Part shown: one piece after another, positions 1-11,350 of the stretch
Layout of the letters: the number at the start of each line of letters is the position of its first letter
Numbering within the stretch: position 1 is the stretch's first letter
NCBI GenBank assembly: GCA_940671915.1
Contig: CALNVZ010003426.1
Span: forward strand, 28,273,677-28,337,676
Length of the DNA stretch: 64,000 bases
Direction: 5' to 3'
From: Paracentrotus lividus
Taxonomy: Eukaryota; Echinodermata; Echinoidea; Camarodonta; Echinidae
Made by a program: the position numbers and the translations under genes
Notes under the pieces: model-generated
Database searches by the model: none
What the model was told of the DNA's origin: nothing
What the model saw: only the letters and a program-made list of their open reading frames with translations

Positions 1-250
1 ATCCGTCCCAAAGTAGTTTCCGCGAGACTGAGGAAACGTCCCGGACACGTCTCGGCGACAAGTTTCAAAACCGTCTCAAACTAGTTTCCGCGAAGTGAGA
101 TACCACCAAAAATATGCAAGGATTTTCTTTTGTTCAGGACTTGGGATGACCTATTAATCTATTGTACAAAAGGGATGCACCGTTACCGTAATAAGTGATC
201 ATTTTATGGTATTTGCAGTAAAACGTGAACATGTGAAATTTTAAAAGAGT
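1..250. other. Repeat fragment at window edge, no gene
   Basis: The motif TAGTTTCCGCGA occurs twice (14-25 and 82-93) in a GTCTC-rich stretch. This looks like the end of a repeat cut by the window edge. No coding signal is visible. Confidence 0.3.
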
Positions 251-294
251 TCTCAAACATTATCCATACTTTCAATTGAACATGTTTCCTCAGA

Positions 295-756
295 AAATTT
301 TAACAAATTAACTGGAAAAACTAATTTTGACAGCTGTATAGATCCCGAGAATATAAATAAAAGCTGGAATGTGTGGAGAGATTTACATAAGTCAATCATC
401 GATAAAATTGCACTTATAAAACGGATCAGAATACGCAAAGATAGTCTACCATGAATGACTTCAGATATCCGTATAACTATGACGATAAAAGATTTTCTTC
501 GTACAAAGGCTATCAAATCTAAAAATGAAAATACCTGGAATGAATATCGGAAATTTAGAAATACGGTTAACATAAAACTAAGAAATTAAAAACGTTCCTA
601 TTTCATGAAATAAAACAAATAACAGAAACAATTCGAGGCACATGTGGAAATGTCTAGGAAAACTCAATTCCAAAATCGCAAAAGAAACTGCCAATTCATA
701 TGAGTTACTGACACAATCGCTCGGAGCTTTATTTCGTCAAAGATGAAGGGTAATCA
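295..756 (+). pseudogene. Decayed non-LTR retrotransposon (LINE) ORF2 fragment
   Basis: Translated on the plus strand, the stretch gives NKSWNVWRDLHKSIIDKI, then RIRKDSLP-stop-MTSDIR, KDFLRTKAIKSKN, NTWNEYRKFRNTVNIKLRN and, after a frame change, HMWKCLGKLNSKIAKE. This order (a basic RKDSLPW-like motif, a TWNEYRKFRN-like motif, a KxYF motif and an MWK motif) is what is usually seen between the endonuclease and reverse transcriptase domains of jockey/CR1-type LINEs. The expected Trp after SLP is a TGA stop, there are more stops after RN and MK, and the frame shifts near 640. No endonuclease or RT catalytic motif remains, so it is dead. The clade assignment is inference. Confidence 0.7.
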
Positions 757-1165
757 TTAATTAGGCTTGCAGACAGATGAATGTGAGCTCTAGGGTAGAG
801 TTTATTATAGCTCAGGGTTAAGGTTAGTAATTTAATTTGTGTACTGAATTTCCAGGGAGCAATAGTTACCGGAGCAAATATCATAGAATTAATTTTAATG
901 CAGGGTCATTGGTCTTATACAAATGATTCAATTTACCAGTAACAAAGAAGATTTAACCCTATATCTTCAAAGTCGTAATGAGCAAGCATAAATTGACAGT
1001 AATTACTAGGATGGACCAGTCGCAATGTTTGTCCTACCTAACACGACAAATGCATGTAATTCCATTCTGACTTTACATATTCAGTTATTTGCAACACCGC
1101 GGAAGATCTAAAACGACTATGTATCTTATTTTGTTTTATGAGGCTACTAATGATGCAAATGTGCG
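757..1165. other. No recognisable feature
   Basis: AT-rich sequence without coding signal, inverted repeats or tandem structure that I can see. It may be further eroded LINE sequence. Confidence 0.3.
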
Positions 1166-2609
1166 GAGGGTCTCAGGCGCATATCCAGGATTTCGCACCC
1201 CGGGGGGCCCGACGTGAATTTGGCGCCCCTGTGTACTTTTCAAAATATGGCGCCCCCCCCCCCAGGCAAACATAGGCCTACGGCTTAAATGTATGTTGAA
1301 GGATTTTGAATAACAATTTATTGATTTTTTTTTTGTTTTTTTTAAATACTTGCCAATGGTGAGTTCATGGAAAAGAATTTCGAGGTATATGAGGTATTAC
1401 CGCTATAGATGAAAATACGAATATTTCTAAATACGAGTGCGAAGCGCGATCAGATTTCCCCCCCCCCCTCTACTTTACGATCAGAAAGCAAAGAATTCTA
1501 AGCAATTAGGGGTATCAATTTTGTTCAGCTCTTCATCAGAATATCATATGAACGAGAGCTGTAATTTGTCCATCAAAACGATTTGAAAGCAAGCCATATA
1601 AAATCATGTGAAATTTGTCCGTCAAGTAACGCGAAATCAAACAAATTAATGTATATTGATGTTTTGTTGTTCAGAATCCTCATAATCTGGTTACAAGAAA
1701 GAAAAAATAGGCCTCCATAGTTTAAAGACCGTATGTTGCCCAGTAATTTTACATGATTATGAAAGAGAGATGAATATCTATCTATCTAGCTGCTTATCTA
1801 TCCTTCTGCTTCCCTCCCTAAGTTTAAGATAAATTTGGCGCCCCTAAGTTTAAGCTCAATTTGGCGCCAACTAATCATTTGGCACCCCCTAAATGTTAGT
1901 TTGAATTGGCGCCATATACATATACGATTTAGGTGATTTGATGCCCCTGGGAAAATGCAAAAATAAATGTAACGTGTATTTAAATAAATTTAAATGTCTT
2001 GATGATTATAGTATCCTATAATGCAAATTATGGTCAGAGGAAAAACACAGGCGAGAGCGGAATTTTGATGTCTTTGAATAATGAAAAAACATGGCATTGC
2101 ATGCGTTCCTCAGGAACACAATGTAATAACTCATTGGGAAAAGAAATGATGCTATGTATATACAGACCAGGAGGAATTACAAATTTTAGAGACCATATTT
2201 CAAATACCAAGTTGTTGCCCCTTAGTTTCAGGTAAATTCGGCACACCTCCCTAAGTTCAAAATAAAGTTGGAGCCCCTAAGTTTAAGATAAATTTGGCAT
2301 ACCTAAGTCTCAGGTCAATTTGACGCCCCTACGTTTAAGCTCAATTTGGCGCCCCCTTAGATTTAGGTCAATTTGAAATGCAAAAATGAATGTAACGTGC
2401 AATCAAATAAATTCAAATGTTTTGATGGTTAGAATCCCATAATGTAAATTTTGGTAAGAGGAAAAACACAGGCGAGCGCGAAGCATGAACGGAAGTTTTG
2501 ATGTATTCAAATATTAGAAAACAGGACATTTCATGCGTTCCTCAGGAACACAATGTAATAATTCATTGGGGGGGGGGGGGGGGAATGATGCGAGCTATTT
2601 TGCTATGTA
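1166..2609. repeat. GGCGCC-type dispersed repeat, upstream part
   Basis: The motif TTTGGCGCCCCTAAGTTTAA is scattered here (around 1210-1260, 1835-1930 and 2215-2395) and becomes a dense array after 4440. A related segment beginning near 1525 (CATCAGAATATCAT, then TTTGTCCATC and GCAAGCAAGCCA-like blocks) recurs near 34143 and 50443 beside a different minisatellite. A poly-G run lies near 2566-2583. Two internal stretches, near 1990-2200 and 2395-2560, are similar to each other, so the unit has been duplicated. No gene is present. Confidence 0.6.
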
Positions 2610-2611
2610 TA

Positions 2612-3630
2612 TGGGCAAGTCCAAGCTATTTTGCGCGGTAAGAAACGGGACATTCAGAGTAAAAAATAGGTCTTGTTTGAAAAATCTGAAATGAAATCTC
2701 AATCCTTTGGTATATGCCTGAAGGTACTAAGAATGTTCAACAAAAACATAAAAATAGTTGTAATAACTCAATTCATAATTAATTGATGATCATTTATTCG
2801 TCAGTAACAAACGGGACCGCAAAAAATAGTGTTTTCAAATTTTGACTTTGTTCACATATAACTCTGTATAAAAAAAAGTAGATCTAAATTTGCAGAGTCA
2901 TGTCCTCTAAAACATGTAATAAATATTGTAAAGACATATTTTAACGTTGATACAACTTCGAGTTTTCTGGCAAAGGTCAAGTTTTTAAAACTATGTCAGG
3001 TAACAAACGGGACAGTAACACACGGGACAATTATTCCCTGTAATAATTTTAATTAAACAATTGGTGTAGCCAAGGCGTAGCAACATCTTTTGTTAAAAAA
3101 AAATCTCTCTAATAAAACAAAAGAAACATAATACTAAACACAAATGTAAGAAAAACTTATTTTGTTTCATTTCTAAAGGTGGGAGGGTGGGTAATAAAAA
3201 TGTATGATTTTACATCAGCTCAGTAACTTTTGTGAGACTATTTCTGAGACCTGAATATTTTAAGTCTAAAATATGGAAAGCTATGTGCTAGGTTCGTGAT
3301 ATTCTCACCAGAGTTAGCCAAAAAAATATAGAAACAGAAAATACTTACTTTTTGGTTGTACTCCTATGACAAACCTCTTTTTTAAAAGGTTGAAAATAGC
3401 ATTTTAAATGCATTTTATATATTTTTTCATGAATATTAATGAGAATTGTGACATCATATGACCTTGAAATGACTTTTTGACCTCATTTGCATTAAGTTCA
3501 TTTCATACCCTCTATGGTGATATATGACACATTATGTATACCTTTACAAACCCACTGACACACTTGACACAACAATGGTCAAAAAGTCGAAAAATCACCA
3601 TCTCGGGAACAAATAGCGTGGACTTGCCCA
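2612..3630. mobile_element. Non-autonomous DNA transposon, TGGGCAAGTCC ends, TA duplication
   Basis: The left end starts TGGGCAAGTCCAAGCTATTT and the right end is its near-complement ending GGACTTGCCCA. TA flanks both ends (2610-2611 and 3631-3632). The host phrase GCTATGTATATACAG, uninterrupted near 2152 and 4767, is split here, which supports insertion. Inside, the motif AAACGGGAC recurs, preceded by GTAAC or GTAAG (2637-2651, 2803-2818, 2999-3029 twice). At 1,019 bp with no open frame it cannot encode a transposase. The TA duplication fits Tc1/mariner-like mobilisation, but the superfamily is inferred. Confidence 0.8.
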
Positions 3631-3634
3631 TATA

Positions 3635-4371
3635 CAGAGGCGGCGGAACGAATTTAAAAGTGGGAAGTCACGATGGAAAAGGGGGCACCTGAGACCAGAG
3701 GCTTTACAAGAAAAGTATTCAGAAAAGTAGGGGTTCGCAGAAAATTTGCCTTTAAATTTTTGCCTTTAAAAATTTTAATGGCTTTAAACAAAAGGTATGC
3801 GAGCGCGAAGCGCGAGCCGAAAATTTTAAGATAATATTATTGTTCATTATAGACCATAATTATTTAGCATCCGCCAGCCTATTTAGTATCTGCGAGCGAG
3901 AAGCGCGAGTCGAAAAATGTGAGCATAAAATTGGAGTTAATTGTGCATCATATTATATACCCTTTTAGATATCCGCGATCGCGAAGCTCGAGTTGAAAAT
4001 GAGCTTTAAAATGATGTTTATTGTGCATTATAGACCCTATTAGGTATCCGCCGCGAGTTGAAAATTATGAGCTTCAAAATAAAGTTTATCGTGCATTAGA
4101 GACTCTATTAAGTATCCGCGAGTTGAACATTATGAGCTTAAAAATTGAGTTTATTATACATTTTAGACCCTATTTAGTATCCGCGAGCGCGAAGTGCGAG
4201 CCGAAAATTTTGGTCTTAAAAGACATATGGAGCAACAAGGGGCACTTTTTTGTATTAAAAGTGCCCCTTTTTACTATAAAAATGGCATTTTATTAGCTCA
4301 GAAAAGGGGTACTTTTTAGAGTGGATGAAAAAGTGGGGGGTCACAGTGCCCCCCTGGTTCCGCCGCCTCTG
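3635..4371. mobile_element. Inverted-repeat element with GAGGCGGCGGAAC ends and GCGC array
   Basis: The ends CAGAGGCGGCGGAAC (3635-3649) and GTTCCGCCGCCTCTG (4357-4371) are exact complements. Inside is an irregular tandem array of about 75-110 bp units carrying the palindromic block GAGCGCGAAGCGCGAG, with related forms near 3800, 3890, 3970 and 4185. A small inverted repeat of AAAAGTGCCCC lies near 4238-4270. It sits directly beside the TGGGCAAGTCC element in the same TATA-rich host site, so the exact target duplication is unclear. No coding capacity. Confidence 0.7.
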
Positions 4372-4439
4372 TGTATATAGACCCGGATGCATGAATTTTG
4401 AAATTTTGCTCTATTTATATAGAGACCATATTTTAAAAA

Positions 4440-5795
4440 CATATTTGTTGCCCCCTTAGTTTCAGGTAAATTCGGCGCCCCTTAGTTTCAGATAATTTGG
4501 GCGCCTATAAAGTGTAAGCTCAATTTGGCGCCCTTAATTTTAAAATCGATTTGACATCCCCTTAACTTCAATTCAGTGCCCCCATAAGTTTCAGGTCATC
4601 TTGGCGCCCGTACGTGTAAGCTCAATTTGACGCCGCTAATATGTTGAACATAAATTTGAAATGCAAATTTTGATGCATTCGAATGATTAGAAAACAGGTC
4701 ATTTTACGCGCTCCTCGACACAATGTAATAAATCAATGGGAAAAGATAATGCGAGCGCGAGCGAAAATTTTGCTATGTATATACAAACCAGGAGGCATGG
4801 AATTTTTAAATATTGTTATTTCTAGATAGAGACCATTTTAAAGACCCCTTCTGTTTTTGTTTTTTTGTGTGCTTTGGGGGGGGGGGCCTTAGTTTCAGGG
4901 TCAATGGATATAGTTGAGCCACTAAGTTTAAGATAACTTTGGCACCCCTAAGTTCAGGGTCAATTCGGCGCCCTTACATTTCAGCTCAATCTGGCGTCCT
5001 TTAATTTAAGATCGATTTGGCACCCCCTTAAACTCAGGTCAATTCAGCGCCCCTTAAGTTTCAGATCATTTTTGCGCCCCTACATTTGATCTAAATTTGG
5101 CGCCCTTACGTTTAAGATCATTTTGGCGCCCTCTAGGTTTAAGTCGATTTGGCCCACCCCTAAATTTAAGGTCGATTTGCGCCCCTAAGTTTAAGGTCGA
5201 TTTTGCGCCCCTCCAAATCTAAGGCCGATTTAGCACCCTTATGTTTCGGGTCAATTTGGCGGCCCGCCACGGTTAAGCTAATTTTGGCGCCCCCCTCTAA
5301 TTTTAGGTTTATTTGGCGCCCCCCCTAAATTTAAGGTCGATTTAGAGCCGCTAAGTTATAGGTCGATTGGCCCCACCTATGTCATGTATGTTGAAGGTTC
5401 AATTTGGCGCCCCTATGTTTAAGTCCATTGGCACCCCTAAGTTATTGCGTTGCTTAGTTACTGTCGATTGGAGCCCCCTAAATTTTGTTATAGGGCGCCC
5501 CTTCCCTCCCCTTTCTCAATTTGGCGCCCCGATCTAGTTTCGGGTCAATTGGCGCCCCTACTTAAAGCTCAATTGGCTCCCCCGTAGTTTAATGTCAATT
5601 TGGCGCCCCTATGTTTAAGCTCAATTTTGGCTCCCCGTAGTTTAATGTGATTTGGCGCTCCCCTAAATTTAAGGTCCGATTTTGCGGCCTCTAAGTTTAA
5701 GGTCAATTTGGCGCCCCTAGTTTACTATCGATTGGCGCCCCCCCCTAATTTTAAGGTCGATCTTGGCGCCCCCCCCCCATTTTTTTAAGGGCGCC
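4440..5795. repeat. GGCGCC minisatellite, period about 27-30 bp
   Basis: More than forty degenerate units of the form TTTGGCGCCCCTAAGTTTA followed by AGGTCAA are arranged head to tail. GGCGCC is self-complementary and is the best kept part; the AT part varies most. A more diverged array in the opposite orientation lies at 46435-46980. Frames across it are produced by the repeat and are not genes. Confidence 0.85.
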
Positions 5796-5799
5796 CCCT

Positions 5800-6030
5800 T
5801 TCCCCCCCTTCCCTTTTCCCTTCCTCTCTTTCTCTCTCTCTCTTCTCTTTTTTTTTTTTTTTTTCTTTTTCCTCTTTTCCCCCTTTTCCTTCCTCTTCCC
5901 CTTTCTCTTTTTTTCTCCTTTTTTCTTCTTTTTCTTTTTCTTCCTTTTCTCCCTTTTCTTCCTTTTTCTTTTCGGCGCCCCCCTGCCGCGCCCCCGGGGT
6001 CCCGGGCCCGTAAAGCCCCCCCCCCCCAGA
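5800..6030. repeat. Polypyrimidine tract flanked by C/G runs
   Basis: About 150 bases are almost entirely C and T on the plus strand (5815-5970), between C-rich blocks, the second containing CCCCGGGGTCCCGGGCCCG. Low-complexity sequence like this gives spurious Lys/Arg-rich frames on the minus strand and is error-prone in assemblies. Confidence 0.8.
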
Positions 6031-6057
6031 ATACGCGCATGGGTCTGTATTACCTTC

Positions 6058-6617
6058 ATAACACACCGCTTTTGTGTCTAGTAATAATGGCGTGAAATAC
6101 GAATTGGAATTGATTTGTTTTTGTTGGGGTCCATAAAAAAAAAACCATCTTTGTCATCCAACAAAGAGTTCTTTGTTCCACGAAATGCACAACATGAATA
6201 GGTAAGGGAGTTCCAAAGATAACCCAGTTCTGAAACAAAATGAACAGGTATTTACCCGTACCCCGGGCCATCAATGTTAATTGGAAATGACACAAGCCAT
6301 TTAATTGTGATTTTTTTTTTTCAATCCTTATTTGAGAAGCTTTTTTTCGTTAAAAACTAAAATGTTGCTGGCAAAAAAAAAATGTTTTTGGTTACGTGCA
6401 CATCGGTGAGCACAATCATATCATGAATATACTTCATGTTATTGGCAAAACAAATATATAATTCTATTACATGCATGGTGATGTATACATTCGTTCAAGT
6501 CATCAGAATATTATTCATTTCAATTCAATTTAATTCAATTAGACTTTATTTTTAAAAAAATCATCAACAATTTTGAGTAATAACAATAAGATTTTACATT
6601 AAAAAGTTAAAAATAAG

Positions 6618-6620
<3 letters not shown>
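6058..6620. repeat. Dispersed repeat, copy 1 (partner at 14727-15290)
   Basis: This stretch aligns over about 500 bp with 14727-15290. Shared blocks include GTGTCTAG, GAGTTCTTTGTTCCACGA, ATGCACAACATGAATA and a TTAGGCTTTATT-like end before a poly-A run. The end in A-rich sequence suggests a retroposed element, but no promoter boxes or frames could be found. Type unknown. Confidence 0.65.
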
Positions 6621-6621
<1 letters not shown>

Positions 6622-6672
<51 letters not shown>

Positions 6673-6715
6673 AAAAGAAGAAAAAAAAAAGAAAATTGCA
6701 AAAGCTCACAAATGT
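6622..6715. repeat. Poly-A run of 49 bases and A-rich tail
   Basis: A homopolymer at 6622-6670 is followed by AAG/AAAAG-rich sequence. It may be the expanded tail of the preceding repeat. Confidence 0.8.
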
Positions 6716-7084
6716 ATTATATTAAAAGTGTATTTGTAAAAATATTTTTATGAAAGAGGCAGAAGAACATAAAAAAGAAGTAGAAAATGAAATGAGTCAA
6801 AAAGAAGTAAAGAAAATAGAAAAGGTAAGACAAAGAGGTTGAGAAGAAAATGAGAAAACACAAAAGGAGAGGAGAGGACAAACACAACAAGTATAGACGA
6901 ACTAGATAATCATAACACACGAAATATACGGGTTAATCACATTGCACATCAATATTAAAAACCGTGGAAAAACTAATAAACGTTTATGGTTACCACCTTG
7001 CAAATATAATTAGCAATAAATTTGAAGAGAAAAGATAATATAGAATAAATAGGTAGAAATATAATGAAGATATATGTATACATA
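6716..7084. other. No recognisable feature
   Basis: A-rich, GA-biased sequence. Nothing gene-like. Confidence 0.3.
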
Positions 7085-7086
7085 TA

Positions 7087-8089
7087 CAGTGGTGGACAAA
7101 ATTATTAGAACACCTGAACCTACACAAAGCCTATGGGATTATCAATGCCCTAGTTCATTTGCCGAAATCAGATTAAAGATATCTTTTGTGTGCCGTGAGC
7201 TTTCATGACTTTTTAACATAGGGTCTTACATATAATATGTAGACACCAAATTTATATAGTTTCGACCATCTGGTAATGCGCAGCATTAAAAACAGTTGCG
7301 CTATGCGCTTTCGGTTCCCCCATAGACTTGTGTATGGAACATGTAGTCCAAGTGCAAAAAAGTAAAATGCCAATTATATGATAGGATTGCTCAAAAATTA
7401 TTTGAGGTAGAAGTATGAAACTTAGCAGGCTTATTTATTCTAATATACCTCAAATACGTGCTAAGTTTCAGAAAATTGGTCAAACGGGGAGGGTGGATTC
7501 GCCCCAACCCTTGGTGGTGAGATGACAAAAATAACCATGCCCATTGAAGGTTAAGACTATTTTTTTCCCCATTAAATGAAGACACTCCTCGTAAAAATAT
7601 ATTAAAAAAAAAAAAATTCCATGAGCAATTCAAATATGTTGAAATATTAAGGGTAATTGGAACGGGGGACTTAAATAGGGGAACTGAATTAAAAATTTGG
7701 GGCCCTTCAAAAACAATTTAAAAATCCCCACATAAGATGTAACTACTTCACCCCGTGTTGTTATGAATGCCTTTTTTGACATCCTCAGGAAATTTCCTTT
7801 CAGAACAAATATACTTTTGTAGGGAGGGCTTAAAATGTTTAACGTTATGACACTTTGATCCTGAAAGGGGCAAGATTTTTTTTAGATTTTTCAATCGGTG
7901 GTGTAACACAAAAAAGGGCGACTTCGAGGCGAGTTCCCAACGCATGGCTTTGTTATTTAGTTTTTAAAGCATAATGATGATATTCGGAGACATTCCAACC
8001 ATTTTATAGGTATTTAAATGGTCATCTGAATGAAAATTACTAAAATCATTTAAATATGCTTGGTGTTCTAATAATTTTGGCCTCCACTG
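7087..8089. mobile_element. Tc1/mariner-like non-autonomous element (1,003 bp)
   Basis: The 28-bp terminal inverted repeats match at 26 of 28 positions. The left one begins CAGTGGTGGACAAAATTATT (7087-7114) and the right one is 8062-8089. TA lies exactly outside both ends (7085-7086 and 8090-8091). The CAGTGG...ACAAAATTATTAGAACACC ends are typical of the Tc1/mariner group. The interior shows no transposase frame and no DDE/D-type segment, so it must be mobilised in trans. It ends only 20 bp before a foldback element. Confidence 0.88.
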
Positions 8090-8113
8090 TATTTATTTAT
8101 ATATATAAATATA

Positions 8114-10055
8114 AACACAACACAAAAAGAAAGTTCCCCCTATTTCAGATATCAATAATTTTTGAACCAGGAGGAATTTAAAAAAAATCTAATTATATGT
8201 CCATGTAGGGAATTTAATTAGCCACAATGGGAGCGAATTTTAGGAATAATCATCAAGTCATGCTTCAGTGTGCAATGGTTGAATGCAAAAATGTCATTTT
8301 TTGAAGTTCGCGATCCTAAAATGGCAACTTTGATTCAATGATAACGGACCCATTTTCAGATTTTAAACATTTTTCAGGTCAGAATGTATGCAAAACGTGC
8401 TTCCCAATATACAAAACGAAATTTGTTTCAAATTTCACTGTTGAGTGAGCATGCAGCAAAAATTGCCCATACTGCGATTTTTACTTCTTTGCCATGATGT
8501 AATCGATCAAATATGATGGAATTCCTGTTGTGTAAGTGTATGAAACCAATATCCATTCATTCACGGTTGAATGAACCCATCAAACAACCAAAAAATAGGC
8601 CATTTTAGAATTACGAAAATGCATTGCAGTAATTTTATGCACTAGAAAGCATCTTAATAACATTTTTGGGGGGTTGTATTTATATTCTTTGGGCACGTGT
8701 CACTGAACCTATGGCATTTATTTACAAATTCATGCTTCAGTGAGTACGTGAGACTGGAAAGGCCCTTTTCTCACGTACGGACTAAAATTCAAATTCTTAC
8801 TTTGATTGAATATAACAATTCTTTTCGGGGAGTACCTTTGATTTTATTTTCATAAAAATCCCGATGTTTCACGCCTCAGTGAGCATAAGATACCAACAAA
8901 TTATGAAAATGAGAAGAAAGTTTGGGGCTTCGTCGTGGTTCAGTGACTTTTCTAATTCGTAATTTGAATAAAGATCATGTTAGTTAGAGACCAGTTAAAG
9001 GTATGTGAAAAGTTTCGTAAAATAATTCATAGTCAAATGGACAAAAACTTACAATTAAAATATGCTAAATTTAACTTTTGTTTAGCTTTTGTTAAACCTC
9101 TGTACATAAAGTCAACGGAAGAGGAAATGAATACATGACAAATGTGAAATTCGGCCAATTTCATGGATGATTATTGTAATTCTGCTGTGAGTTATGTCAC
9201 AAAACTTGGCACACAGCTTCAACTGATCTCTAACTAACAGGATCTTGGTTCAAATTACGTATTCGAAGAGTCACTGAACCATGACGAAGCCCCAAACTTT
9301 ATTCTCATTTGCATGATTTTCAGGTATCTTGTGCCCACTGAGGCGTGAATAATCGGGTTTTTGTGAAAATAAAATCAAAAGTACTCCCCAAAAAGAACAG
9401 TTATATTCAATCAAAGTAAGAATTTGAATTTGAGTCCGTACGTGAGAAAAGGGCTTTTCCACTCTCACGTGCTCACTGAAGCATGGATTTGCAAATAAAT
9501 GCCATAGGCTCATTGACACGTGCCCAAAGAATATAAATACAACCCAAACATTTTTCGTTATTCTAAAATGGCCTATTTTTGGTTTTTTGATGGGTTCATT
9601 CAACCGTGAATGAATGGATATTGGTTTCATACACTTACACAACAGGAATTCCATCATATTTGATCGATTATACCATGGCAAAGAAGTAAAAATCGCAGTT
9701 TGGGCAATTTTTGCTGCATGCTCACTCAACCGTGAAATTTGACGCAAATTTCGTTCTTGGATATTGGGAAGCACGTTTTGCATACATTCTGACGTGAAAA
9801 ATGTTTAAAATCTGAAAATGGGTCCGTTATCATTGAATCAAAGTTGCCATTTTAGGCTTGCGTACTTCAAAAAATGACGTTTTTGCATTCAACCATTGCT
9901 CACTGAAGCATGACTTGATGATTTTCCCTAAAATTCGCTCCCATTGTGGCTAATTAAATTCCCTACATGGACATATAATTAGATTTTCTAAATTCCTCCT
10001 GGTTCAAAAATTATTGATATCTGAAATAGGGGGAACTTTCTTTTTGTGTTGTGTT
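8114..10055. mobile_element. Palindromic (foldback) element, copy 1
   Basis: The whole 1,942-bp element is an imperfect palindrome centred near 9085. It begins AACACAACACAAAAAGAAAG and ends with the complement; TATA flanks both sides (8110-8113 and 10056-10059). The left arm carries a 16-bp motif of the form CACGSTTSARTGARCA at 8259, 8436, 8562, 8731 and 8870. The right arm mirrors these, with one shortening of about 47 bp. A 170-residue minus-strand frame at 9271-9783 lies in the right arm but has no match in the left arm and no recognisable domain. A second family member is at 59570-61263. Confidence 0.85.
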
Positions 10056-10600
10056 TATATGGGAAGGAGGAACAACTTCATGTATATACGGCTCAACATG
10101 TGATTCATGAGGTCACAAAACGTGACTTCACTGTCTATGGTAAACAACATAAATGTACACCTACCAATATTTATGGTAGCATAGTTCTGCACGTTTTAGT
10201 AAGTGCAAATTCACCAAAATGTGTTGTAAAAGGGTTCGAGGAGTGGGACCTTGAACTTCATATACAATGGCAGTTTTTATGGCTAGCTCATTATGGCATG
10301 GATTTCATAACCTCTTTAGAGGGGTCCATGACAAAACATTTACATTACTTGCAAAATTGCAACCATAATATGGTTAAAATATATATCATAAAGAGTCTTT
10401 TGTTCAACCATATTCAACGTAAATGAGTGATGGAGTTCCGATTAACCAAGTTCTCACGCAAAGCAAGCAAACATGTCAATCCGTCCATGACCACTATGAA
10501 CATGAAGCACCTTTGCAATGCTATGTATTATTTCCTGCTTGCTTTGTAGATAAAGTATTCATCGATTTCAAACGAAAACAAATAAATCAGATCATTTCCT

Positions 10601-10653
10601 GATCAGTGTTCGCTTGAATAAAATTTATCATTTTATTCAAGCGAACACTGATC
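10601..10653. repeat. Perfect 24-bp hairpin with 5-base loop
   Basis: GATCAGTGTTCGCTTGAATA and four more bases (10601-10624) pair perfectly with 10630-10653 around the loop TTATC. The next 18 bases repeat GCTTGAATAAAATTTATC in direct orientation. The other copies of this repeat hold only the left half, so the inverted and direct copies arose here, as expected of template switching. Confidence 0.85.
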
Positions 10654-11262
10654 GCTTGAATAAAATTTATCATTTTTATGGATTTAGTCCCTTTTGCATG
10701 GAAACTAATTTTAAGTTGTTGCTATATCAGGGAGAGGTAATACATGTAACTATTAAACAGAACAGTAAATCATTTAAACATGTAGACTGACAATAGGAAG
10801 GATAGGGGGAGAGAAAAGTACTTCTATGTTCATGTTAAACATTGTGTACAGCTACTTACCCCTCGGGAATTTTCATGCAAACGGGACTAAATCCGAAAAC
10901 ATATATAACAAAAATCACATAGAATAAAAGACATCGGCAGGATTGTTCAAACTTTCATTTTTGTTAGTTATATTGATGACTCTTAAATATAGTACAATAA
11001 CTTTCTGAATGGAAACATAGATTCGGGTGTAAAAAGAAAACATTGATTTATGAAGAATGAGCCAAATTGGATTTAAAATGTTTCGGATTTAGTCCCTTTA
11101 GCATGAAAACGTAAATTTCATGCCCATTTTTAACAGTTCTTGAAACTTTTTGGAGTTAGACTATATCAATTTGATGCACATAGTGAATGTTTATTTAAAC
11201 AAGCAAAAACATGCCAAAAATGATAAAAAAATGGATTTCGTCCCGTTTGCATGTTAGCTCTT
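10654..11262. mobile_element. Inserted sequence with four GGATTTAGTCCC motifs
   Basis: The sequence is absent from the two other copies of the surrounding repeat. The motif GGATTTAGTCCC followed by GCATG occurs at 10680, 11085 and 11233 on the plus strand and at 10883-10894 on the minus strand. No clear terminal inverted repeat or target duplication is visible, so the mechanism is unknown. No coding frame. The motif shares AAACGGGAC with the element at 2612-3630 when read on the other strand. Confidence 0.5.
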
Positions 11263-11350
11263 TTAATCAACAAACATTCACACTATGTACAGGCTTACGA
11301 TCCATCTAACACCACATAGATTTCTTTATTTAGCTCCTAAGGGAAATTAT

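Larger units (their letters stand above)
10061..11350 (+). repeat. Dispersed repeat R, copy 1, split by an insertion
   Basis: From GGAGGAACAACTTCATGTATAT onward this aligns with about 20286-20940 and 23765-24410. The match stops at GAATAAA near 10622 and resumes at TCAACAAACATTC near 11263, running to TTATGTTCGGTTTTAAAAC. The other two copies read straight from GAATAAA into TCAACAAAC, so about 640 bp were inserted here. The 5' side begins right after the foldback element. A 126-residue frame at 10046-10426 is open only in this copy and shows no domain. Orientation is arbitrary. Confidence 0.75.

Noticed and set aside
4440-5795. CRISPR-like or regulatory array of GGCGCC blocks
   Set aside because: No constant repeat with variable spacers; whole 27-30 bp units vary gradually.
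5717-6095. Lys/Arg-rich and Pro/Leu-rich frames
   Set aside because: Translation of a polypyrimidine tract.
9271-9783. 170-residue minus-strand frame
   Set aside because: It lies in one arm of a palindromic element; the other arm does not keep it open and no domain is visible.
10046-10426. 126-residue plus-strand frame in repeat R
   Set aside because: The two other copies of the repeat break it with stops or shifts, and it starts in the flanking foldback element.
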